Assembly (NCBI GenBank): GCA_012799495.1
Contig: JAAZLD010000451.1
Location: 1 to 12,339, forward strand
Origin: Desulfitobacterium sp.
Lineage (GTDB): Bacteria; Bacillota; Desulfitobacteriia; Desulfitobacteriales; Desulfitobacteriaceae
Reading direction: 5' to 3'
Length of the DNA stretch: 12,339 nt
A model generated the notes under the pieces. That model was not told the origin of the DNA, did no database searches, and saw only the letters and a list, made by a program, of their open reading frames with translations. Both the position numbers and the translations under genes were made by a program. Positions 6,818 through 12,339 of this stretch are shown here, piece after piece; within the stretch, counting starts at the first letter, position 1, and every line of letters starts with the position of its first letter.

Positions 6818-6848
6818 TAGTATAAATAATTTGATGTATTATAACAGT

Positions 6849-6955
6849 AGGAAATGTACCTAGGTTTCGAGTGTGGATTACTCTAGTTCAAGAGGTAGAA
6901 AATCTAGAGGGCTGGATTAACACCGTGGATGGACGAACCTGAGCGGAAAGTTCCT
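6849..6955 (+). promoter_or_regulatory. ykkC-family subtype 2 riboswitch, probably ppGpp-sensing
   Basis: The element matches, from memory, the subtype 2 ykkC aptamers (for example the Thermoanaerobacter mathranii PRPP RNA). It shares GTACCTAGG (6856-6864), a short hairpin GAGT/ACTC (6869-6872/6880-6883), AAGAGGTAGA (6890-6899; AAGCGGTACA there) and a 7-bp hairpin with 4-nt loop (6901-6907/6912-6918) at the corresponding place. ACACCGTGG (6920-6928) is also shared, and AGGTT (6862-6866) pairs with AACCT (6936-6940). P1 is AGGAA (6849-6853) with TTCCT (6951-6955). The gene context, branched-chain amino acid synthesis, is that of the ppGpp subclass. Near the 3' end it reads CTGAGC where the PRPP RNA has CGTGGC; A6942 may be the base that favours ppGpp. 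The aptamer overlaps the left arm of the terminator that follows, as expected of an ON switch. Confidence 0.82.
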
Positions 6956-6983
6956 CGCAGTGAAAAGGAGCACCGCTCTTTTT
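6941..6983 (+). terminator. Riboswitch-controlled intrinsic terminator
   Basis: GAGCGG (6941-6946) pairs with CCGCTC (6973-6978), TCCT (6952-6955) pairs with AGGA (6966-6969) inside it, and the stem runs into TTTTT (6979-6983). Its left arm uses bases 6941-6955 that belong to the aptamer core and P1. A folded, ligand-bound aptamer would therefore prevent it and allow transcription into ilvE. Confidence 0.75.
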
Positions 6984-7006
6984 AATAGCAATTCTAGCGT
7001 AAATAA

Positions 7007-7058
7007 CGGCTTCACCTTGCTGTGATGCATTCTTTAAGGCTCGGCGAAGCCGGTTTTT
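7007..7058 (+). terminator. Second leader terminator before ilvE
   Basis: CGGCTTC (7007-7013) pairs with GAAGCCG (7046-7052), with CCTT/AAGG (7015-7018/7036-7039) inside, followed by TTTTT (7054-7058) and CTTT. A smaller alternative, GGCT/AGCC (7038-7041/7048-7051), would use the same right arm. What relieves this terminator is not evident; no T-box sequence (TGGNACCGCG) is visible here. Confidence 0.65.
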
Positions 7059-7226
7059 CTTTATATACTTCTTTTTTCAGAAAACTTAAGCGATAGGATG
7101 TCGAATTTTTGCAAAACTTTGGGTAAATTTATCTATTTTTTGCTCGATAATCCCTTATACTAAGAGTAGCTAAATAATCTAACTTTATTATCTTATTCAT
7201 GGACTTTGTAAAAGGAGAGAGTGTTT
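7059..7226 (+). other. Rest of the ilvE leader
   Basis: This AT-rich stretch lies between the second terminator and ilvE. It may hold a weak promoter, TTGCAA (7109-7114) and TCTATT (7132-7137) with a 17-nt spacer. TGTCGAA (7099-7105) resembles the core of a Spo0A box. No coding region or stable structure is supported. Confidence 0.3.
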
Positions 7227-8105
7227 ATGGAAAATTTGATTTATCTTAATGGAGAATTTGTAACCAAGGATCAGGCCAAAGTATCAGTATTTGATCACGG
7301 TTTCTTATATGGAGATGGGATCTTTGAAGGGATCCGGGCCTACGATGGTCGAGTTTTTAAACTTAAGGAACATTTAGTCCGGCTTTATGAATCTGCTCAT
7401 ACTATTTTACTCGATATTGGGATCAGTATGGAGGAAATGGAAGAGATTGTGTGCTCAACCTTACGGAAAAACAATCTTACTGATGCCTATATTCGTCTCG
7501 TTGTCAGCCGAGGAGTAGGGGATTTGGGTTTGGATCCTCAAAAATGCGGCAAACCATCTATTATCTGTATTGCAGATCAAATTAAGATTTATCCCCAAGA
7601 AATGTATGAAAATGGCTTGGAGGTAAAAACAGTTGCTATTCGTCGTACTAATCCAGACTCCTTAAGTCCACGAGTGAAATCTCTTAACTACCTTAATAAT
7701 ATTATGGCTAAAATTGAGTGTTCTCAGGCTGGAGTGGAAGAAGCTATTATGCTTACTCAGGAAGGCTATGTAGTTGAGGGTACAGCTGATAATATCTTTA
7801 TTCTTCGTCGTGGAGTACTATTAACACCTCCCTTGTCTGCAGGATGTTTGGAAGGAATTACTCGCAATGCCGTTATTGATTTAGCTAGAAAAGCAGGCAT
7901 TGAGGTACGGGAAGAATATTTTAACCGTCATGATGTCTATAATGCTGATGAATGTTTCCTCACTGGTACTGCTGCCGAGCTTATTCCAGTGATTAAGGCT
8001 GATGGCAGAACTATTGGAACCGGTAAACCAGGTAAAGTCTTCAAGCAATTGCTAGAGGACTTCCGAGAGTTAACTAAAGTAGACGGTACCTTAATTAATA
8101 AGTAA
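7227..8105 (+). CDS. ilvE: Branched-chain amino acid aminotransferase
   Basis: A 292-residue fold-type IV, PLP-dependent enzyme that exchanges amino groups between 2-oxoglutarate/glutamate and valine, leucine or isoleucine. Visible signatures are YLNGEFV (6-12), FDHGFLYGDGIFEGIRAY (22-39), the PLP lysine K151 in PRVKSLNYLNN, and EGYVVEGTADNIF (179-191) with E184. The ATG at 7227 is chosen: GGAG (7214-7217) is 9 nt away, whereas the in-frame GTG at 7221 is only 3 nt from it. D-amino acid aminotransferases share this fold, but IFEGIRAY and the ilv operon context favour ilvE. It is the first gene of the operon and lies behind the riboswitch leader. ilvD follows after 144 nt. Confidence 0.93.
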   Translation: MENLIYLNGEFVTKDQAKVSVFDHGFLYGDGIFEGIRAYDGRVFKLKEHLVRLYESAHTILLDIGISMEEMEEIVCSTLRKNNLTDAYIRLVVSRGVGDLGLDPQKCGKPSIICIADQIKIYPQEMYENGLEVKTVAIRRTNPDSLSPRVKSLNYLNNIMAKIECSQAGVEEAIMLTQEGYVVEGTADNIFILRRGVLLTPPLSAGCLEGITRNAVIDLARKAGIEVREEYFNRHDVYNADECFLTGTAAELIPVIKADGRTIGTGKPGKVFKQLLEDFRELTKVDGTLINK

Positions 8106-8249
8106 GAGTTTATTAGTAAGGTATACTTAAGAAATTAATCAGTAAAGATATGGAAGGTAATTTTAATCAAAGGAATTTTAAACGAAAGAATCGTACCTAA
8201 TATAAAGATTCGACTATAAATTTCTATCTCGTAAACGGAGGAAATAATT

Positions 8250-9944
8250 ATGAAGAGCAATACTGTCAAACTGGGAGTGGATCGGGCTCCTCAACGATCT
8301 TTATTAAAAGCCTTAGGCCTCACTGACCGCGAACTAAGTAAACCCTTCATCGGTGTGGTAAATTCCTTTACGGAATTGGTACCTGGCCATATGCATTTAC
8401 GACAGGTAGTAGATGCAGTGAAAGCTGGAATCCGGGATAATGGCGGTACTCCCTTTGAATTTTCAACGGTTGCTGTTTGTGATGGTATTGCCATGGGTCA
8501 TGAAGGGATGCATTATTCTTTAGCCAGTCGGGAGTTAATCGCTGACTCTGTGGAAGTAATGGCTAGAGGTCATGCTTTGGATGCATTGGTCTTGATTCCT
8601 AGCTGCGATAAGGTCGTACCAGGAATGCTTATGGCGGCTATGCGCCTTAATTTACCAGCCATTGTGGTAAGTGGCGGACCTATGCTACCGGGTCGTTTTG
8701 AAGGAAGTAATGTAACTTTAAGTACGGTTTTTGAAGGTGTAGGACAAGTCCATGCTGGGAAAAAAGATGAAGCCTGGCTTCAAGAGTTGGAAGCTAATGC
8801 TTGTCCAACATGTGGTTCTTGTGCTGGTATGTTTACTGCCAATTCTATGAACTGTCTCACAGAGGCTTTAGGCATGGCCTTACCTGGAAATGGCACCATT
8901 CCTGCTGTTTACTCCCAAAGACTAATGTTAGCTAAAGAAACTGGCTACCAAATAATGGAACTCTATCGTCAGAATATCCGCCCTCGGGATATTGTAACTA
9001 AAGCCGCTCTCCAAAATGGTGTAGCCTTGGATATGGCTTTAGGCTGTTCTACTAACACCATTCTCCATTTACCTGCTATTGCCGGTGAAGGGGATTTGGA
9101 GTGGGAGCTTAGCCTAGTTAATGATATTAGCGAAAAAACACCGCAAATTTGTAAGCTTTCACCTGCTTCAGAAACACCTTTAGCAGCTTTACATGAGGCA
9201 GGAGGGGTAAGTGCAGTTCTTAAGGAATTATTGGATGCTAATTTGATTGATGGTACTTCCATGACAGTTTCCGGAGTAACTATGGCTGAAAGATTGAAAA
9301 ATGCTAAGGTTTTAGACCATGAAATTATCCGTCCCCAAGACAATCCTTTTTCTCAAAGAGGAGGATTGCGGGTATTATTCGGTAATTTAGCACCTGAAGG
9401 GGCAGTTATTAAGCAAGGTGCTTTGGAAAGTCAGGACTTTGTCTTTGAAGGTTCTGCTAAGGTTTATGATGGGGAAGTCCCAGCGGCAGAAGCTATTCGT
9501 AATCAAGAGATTAAACCTGGGGATGTAGTGGTTATTCGCTATGAAGGTCCCAAAGGTGGCCCGGGTATGAGGGAAATGCTAGGACCAACTGCTACTTTAG
9601 CAGGAATGGGCTTAGATGCAGATGTTGCCCTTATAACTGACGGTCGCTTCTCTGGGGCTAGCCGGGGATTGTCCATTGGTCATGTTTCTCCAGAGGCAGC
9701 TCTAGGAGGAGATATCGCACTATTAAAAGATGGGGATAAGATCCGTATCGATATTGGAAAAGGACTTTTGGAGTGGGAAGTTACTCCAGAAGAAAAGGCT
9801 AAACGCCAAGAAGAATTGGCTGCCCAATCCTTAAAATCAGATAACTTTAATCCAGAATTACGCAAAGGTTATCTTGGTCGCTATAGCTACTTTGTTCAAT
9901 CAGCATCTAAGGGAGCGGCTTTAAGGCATGTGAAGGAGGAATAA
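8250..9944 (+). CDS. ilvD: Dihydroxy-acid dehydratase
   Basis: A 564-residue iron-sulfur enzyme that dehydrates 2,3-dihydroxy-isovalerate and -methylvalerate to the 2-oxo acids, the third step of valine/isoleucine synthesis. Signatures are FIGVVNSFTELVPGHMHL (33-50), AVCDGIAMGHEGM (75-87), PSCDKVVPGM (117-126) with the metal-site lysine K121, and CPTCGSCAGMFTANSMNCL (185-203). Candidate cluster ligands are C77, C119 and C191; the N-terminal Cys motif of plant-type enzymes is replaced by NSFTELVPGH. The end of the protein contains TDGRFSGASRGLSIGHVSPEA, conserved in the family. GGAGG precedes the ATG by 8 nt. It is separated from ilvB by only 3 nt. Confidence 0.97.
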   Translation: MKSNTVKLGVDRAPQRSLLKALGLTDRELSKPFIGVVNSFTELVPGHMHLRQVVDAVKAGIRDNGGTPFEFSTVAVCDGIAMGHEGMHYSLASRELIADSVEVMARGHALDALVLIPSCDKVVPGMLMAAMRLNLPAIVVSGGPMLPGRFEGSNVTLSTVFEGVGQVHAGKKDEAWLQELEANACPTCGSCAGMFTANSMNCLTEALGMALPGNGTIPAVYSQRLMLAKETGYQIMELYRQNIRPRDIVTKAALQNGVALDMALGCSTNTILHLPAIAGEGDLEWELSLVNDISEKTPQICKLSPASETPLAALHEAGGVSAVLKELLDANLIDGTSMTVSGVTMAERLKNAKVLDHEIIRPQDNPFSQRGGLRVLFGNLAPEGAVIKQGALESQDFVFEGSAKVYDGEVPAAEAIRNQEIKPGDVVVIRYEGPKGGPGMREMLGPTATLAGMGLDADVALITDGRFSGASRGLSIGHVSPEAALGGDIALLKDGDKIRIDIGKGLLEWEVTPEEKAKRQEELAAQSLKSDNFNPELRKGYLGRYSYFVQSASKGAALRHVKEE

Positions 9945-9947
9945 GTT

Positions 9948-11633
9948 TTGGCAAAGGAAAAAGAAAAAACCACATATTCTACCGGAGCAGCCCTTTTACT
10001 AGAATCCTTAGTAAATCAAGGTGTCGAAATTATTTTCGGGTATCCTGGTGGTGCGGTTTTGCCCATATATGATGCATTACTGAATACTTCCATCCGCCAT
10101 GTATTACCTCGACATGAACAAACTGCCGTTCATGCAGCAGATGCCTATGCCCGGGTAAGTGGTGAGGTTGGAGTCTGTTTGGCCACTTCTGGCCCTGGTG
10201 CAACTAACTTAGTTACAGGGATTGCCACAGCCTATATGGACTCAGTTCCTATTGTGGTATTAACAGGACAAGTTCCCACAAGTCTTTTAGGAACTGATTC
10301 TTTCCAGGAAGTAGATATAGCAGGTATTACCTTACCTATTACAAAACACTCTTATATTGTGAAAGATCCCCGTGATATACCCCGGATAGTAAAGGAAGCA
10401 TTTCATATAGCTAGCACTGGCCGTCCGGGACCCGTTCTCATTGATTTACCGAAAAATGTTTTGGCAGAAGAGAATGTAGTTCCTAAGCCAGCGGAACTGG
10501 ATTTGCCCAGCTACAAATTTTTCACCAAGGGTAATGCTGGTCAAATAGAAGAAGCAGTTCGAGTTATTAAAGAGAGTGAACGGCCTGTACTCTATGCTGG
10601 AGGAGGGGTAATTACAGCTGAAGCCAGTGAGGTTTTGCAAGAAGTAGTGGAAATCACTAATATTCCTGTGGTAACCACCCTCATGGGAATAGGCAGTATG
10701 CCTTCTGATCATCCTAATGTCCTTGGGATGGTTGGAATGCACGGTACAGTAGCAGCTAACCATGCTGTCAATGACTGTGATCTACTGATAGCAGTAGGAG
10801 TTCGCTTTGATGACCGTGTGACAAGTGGATTAGGGCAACGTTTTGCTACTAATGCTAAGATTATTCACATAGATGTAGATCCAGCGGAAATAGGTAAAGT
10901 TGTTCGTGCTCATGTTCCTATCGTGGGAAGTGCTAAATTAGTTTTGGAAGAAATAAAAGAAAATCTAACTCCTCCAAAATGTGAGGAATGGTGGACAAGG
11001 ATTCGTACTTGGATAGAGGAGAAGCCTCAGGAAGATCCTAATATTTTGACACCACAGGCTATTATTAAAGAACTAGGAAATATAGCTAAGGATGACGCTA
11101 TTGTTACTACAGATGTGGGACAGCATCAAATGTGGGCAGCTCAAGGATATCCAGTAAAAAATCCTCGTCATTTTATTACTAGTGCTGGCTTGGGAACTAT
11201 GGGCTTTGGCTTACCAGCAGCTATAGGTGCTCAGATTGCTGCTCCAGATAAGCAAGTTTTCCTTGTTACAGGAGATGGCTCTTTCCAAATGAGCATTCAG
11301 GAATTAGCCACTACTGTCCAATGCGATCTTCCAGTCAAGATCATCTTAATGAATAATGGGGTTTTGGGTATGGTACGCCAACTCCAAAAACTTTTCTTAG
11401 ATGAACGTTATAGTCAGATTCAATTGAAAGATAACCCGGACTTTATAAAAGTAGCAGAAGCATACGGTATTAAAGGGATTCGTGTTACAGAAGTCTCCCA
11501 AATCCGTCAAGCCTTAGAGGATGCTATTAACCATCCCGGTCCGATACTTCTCGACTTCATTATTTCTGAGGATGAAGTAGTAACACCTATGGTTCCCCCT
11601 GGTAAAAAACTCACGGAAATGTTGGGGAGGTGA
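9948..11633 (+). CDS. ilvB: Acetohydroxyacid synthase, catalytic subunit
   Basis: A 561-residue ThDP- and FAD-dependent enzyme that condenses pyruvate with pyruvate or 2-oxobutyrate, the first common step of valine/leucine/isoleucine synthesis. The three-domain layout is visible: PYR domain with GYPGGAVLPIYDAL (31-44) and catalytic E57 in RHEQTAVHAADAYAR; middle domain with VRFDDRVTSG (285-294), typical of FAD-containing AHAS rather than catabolic AlsS; PP domain with the ThDP motif GDGSFQMS (442-449) through NN (469-470). The start is TTG at 9948, 8 nt after AAGGAGG, which lies in the end of ilvD; no ATG or GTG is equally placed. It is followed at once by the regulatory subunit ilvN. Confidence 0.97.
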   Translation: MAKEKEKTTYSTGAALLLESLVNQGVEIIFGYPGGAVLPIYDALLNTSIRHVLPRHEQTAVHAADAYARVSGEVGVCLATSGPGATNLVTGIATAYMDSVPIVVLTGQVPTSLLGTDSFQEVDIAGITLPITKHSYIVKDPRDIPRIVKEAFHIASTGRPGPVLIDLPKNVLAEENVVPKPAELDLPSYKFFTKGNAGQIEEAVRVIKESERPVLYAGGGVITAEASEVLQEVVEITNIPVVTTLMGIGSMPSDHPNVLGMVGMHGTVAANHAVNDCDLLIAVGVRFDDRVTSGLGQRFATNAKIIHIDVDPAEIGKVVRAHVPIVGSAKLVLEEIKENLTPPKCEEWWTRIRTWIEEKPQEDPNILTPQAIIKELGNIAKDDAIVTTDVGQHQMWAAQGYPVKNPRHFITSAGLGTMGFGLPAAIGAQIAAPDKQVFLVTGDGSFQMSIQELATTVQCDLPVKIILMNNGVLGMVRQLQKLFLDERYSQIQLKDNPDFIKVAEAYGIKGIRVTEVSQIRQALEDAINHPGPILLDFIISEDEVVTPMVPPGKKLTEMLGR

Positions 11634-11638
11634 GATGC

Positions 11639-12118
11639 ATGCAGCACACTTTGGTAGTCTTAGTAGAAAATAATCCTGGAGTACTAACTCGGGTAGCCGG
11701 ACTTTTTGCCCGGCGAGCTTATAATATTAGCAGTCTCACCGTTTGCCAGACGGAAAACCCGGCCATTTCCCGCATGACCATTGTGGTTGATGGGGACGAT
11801 ACAGTTATCGAACAAGTTATGAAGCAGTTGCACAAACTCGTAGTGGTCCATAAAGTTTTGGATCTTACGGAAGAAACGGTAGTAGAGCGAGAGTTAGCCC
11901 TAGTCCGAGTTAAAGTAAAGTCAGATACTCGTTTGGAAATATTGCAAATTGTGGATGTCTTCCGGGGACGAGTAGTGGATATGGGCCGGACTAATCTTAC
12001 TGTTGAACTTACTGGAGACGCGGAAAAAATCGATGCCTTTGTACGGACTATCCGTCCTTTTGGCCTGATGGAATTAGTTCGAACAGGTAAAATCGCTATG
12101 ACTCGTCTAGATAGTTGA
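11639..12118 (+). CDS. ilvN: Acetohydroxyacid synthase, regulatory subunit
   Basis: A 159-residue partner of IlvB that confers valine feedback inhibition and raises activity. The N-terminal ACT domain (about 3-76) begins HTLVVLVENNPGVLTRVAGLF with the effector-loop residues NNPGVL; the C-terminal small-subunit domain (about 80-156) includes ELALVRVKV and RPFGLMELVRTG. The ATG at 11639 is chosen since GGGGAGG (11624-11630) lies 8 nt before it; the GTG at 11630 would overlap that site. The gap to ilvB is 5 nt, so translation is probably coupled. Length is normal for the short form. Confidence 0.95.
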   Translation: MQHTLVVLVENNPGVLTRVAGLFARRAYNISSLTVCQTENPAISRMTIVVDGDDTVIEQVMKQLHKLVVVHKVLDLTEETVVERELALVRVKVKSDTRLEILQIVDVFRGRVVDMGRTNLTVELTGDAEKIDAFVRTIRPFGLMELVRTGKIAMTRLDS

Positions 12119-12216
12119 ATTTAAGACAACCAATTTTTTTAGGAAACCAACTTTATATGACCCCATTAGGATATTCTTAGATAAATATATAATTTCAAAA
12201 CAAGGAGTGTATAAAT

Positions 12217-12339
12217 ATGGCAAAAATGTACTATGATTCTGATGCAAGTCTGGACTTACTTCAAGGTAAAGTAATTGCAGTAATGGGATATGGTAGCCAA
12301 GGACATGCCCAAGCCTTGAATTTAAAAGACTCAGGGTTA
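12217..12339 (+). CDS. ilvC: Ketol-acid reductoisomerase, N-terminal part (cut by window edge)
   Basis: The first 41 codons are present. The protein begins MAKMYYDSDASLDLL and contains the NADPH-binding motif VMGYGSQGHAQALNL (22-36), a hallmark of IlvC, which isomerises and reduces acetolactate or acetohydroxybutyrate. AAGGAG (12202-12207) lies 9 nt before the ATG. It continues the ilv operon 98 nt after ilvN, a gap in which I see no terminator or promoter of good quality. Confidence 0.96.
   Translation, partial: MAKMYYDSDASLDLLQGKVIAVMGYGSQGHAQALNLKDSGL

Noticed and set aside
6854..6886. Ten-codon leader peptide ending in two leucine codons (TTA CTC)
   Set aside because: It lies inside the riboswitch core, has no properly spaced ribosome binding site, and two leucines are too few for classical attenuation.
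6849..7062. T-box leader for the ilv operon
   Set aside because: No TGGNACCGCG sequence or stem I motifs are present; GGAGCACCGCTC (6967-6978) is only a distant resemblance and is explained as a terminator arm.
7025..7098. Small open frame starting ATG CAT TCT in the second leader terminator
   Set aside because: No ribosome binding site, and it runs through the terminator stem and T-run.
7099..7105. Spo0A-box-like TGTCGAA upstream of ilvE
   Set aside because: A 7-base match is expected by chance at this scale; there is no second site or promoter geometry in support.
10446..10763. 105-codon minus-strand frame inside ilvB
   Set aside because: It is a shadow of the conserved ilvB coding sequence, with no start signal or domain.

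Overview
The window looks like a chromosomal stretch of an anaerobic, moderately AT-rich Gram-positive bacterium of the Clostridia, most likely a Desulfitobacterium/Desulfosporosinus/Dehalobacter-type relative (Peptococcaceae sensu lato). This is inferred from strong AGGAGG-type ribosome binding sites, a corrinoid methyltransferase operon, intrinsic terminators with T-runs, and a ppGpp-type riboswitch in front of a branched-chain amino acid operon. No species can be assigned from the sequence alone.

Left part (1-3700): a truncated regulator gene on the minus strand (PucR/CdaR-like, possibly starting at ATT) is divergent from a three-gene plus-strand operon. The operon encodes a methyltetrahydrofolate:corrinoid methyltransferase (MtgA/MeTr type), a corrinoid protein with the DxHxxG cobalamin motif, and a homologue of monomethylamine methyltransferase MtmB. 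The MtmB homologue has no amber codon and carries leucine where MtmB has pyrrolysine. Together they form a complete methyl-transfer relay from an unknown methylated substrate to tetrahydrofolate. This is the most novel system in the window.

Middle part (3700-6740): minus-strand genes for a GNAT acetyltransferase, homoserine kinase (thrB) and homoserine dehydrogenase with a C-terminal ACT domain (hom). A good sigma-A promoter precedes hom. The hom-thrB gap carries two near-identical 14-bp dyads spaced exactly 20 bp apart, and a four-copy 14-bp tandem repeat. A terminator follows thrB, and a perfect 12-bp hairpin lies between the converging mtmB-like and GNAT genes.

Right part (6780-12339): a plus-strand operon ilvE-ilvD-ilvB-ilvN-ilvC (ilvC cut by the window edge) for valine/isoleucine/leucine synthesis. 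Its leader of about 400 nt holds a ykkC subtype 2 riboswitch, probably the ppGpp class. The riboswitch overlaps a first terminator, and a second terminator follows before ilvE. Homoserine made by hom is the route to threonine and from there to isoleucine, so the back-to-back hom and ilv promoters join two parts of the same metabolic branch.
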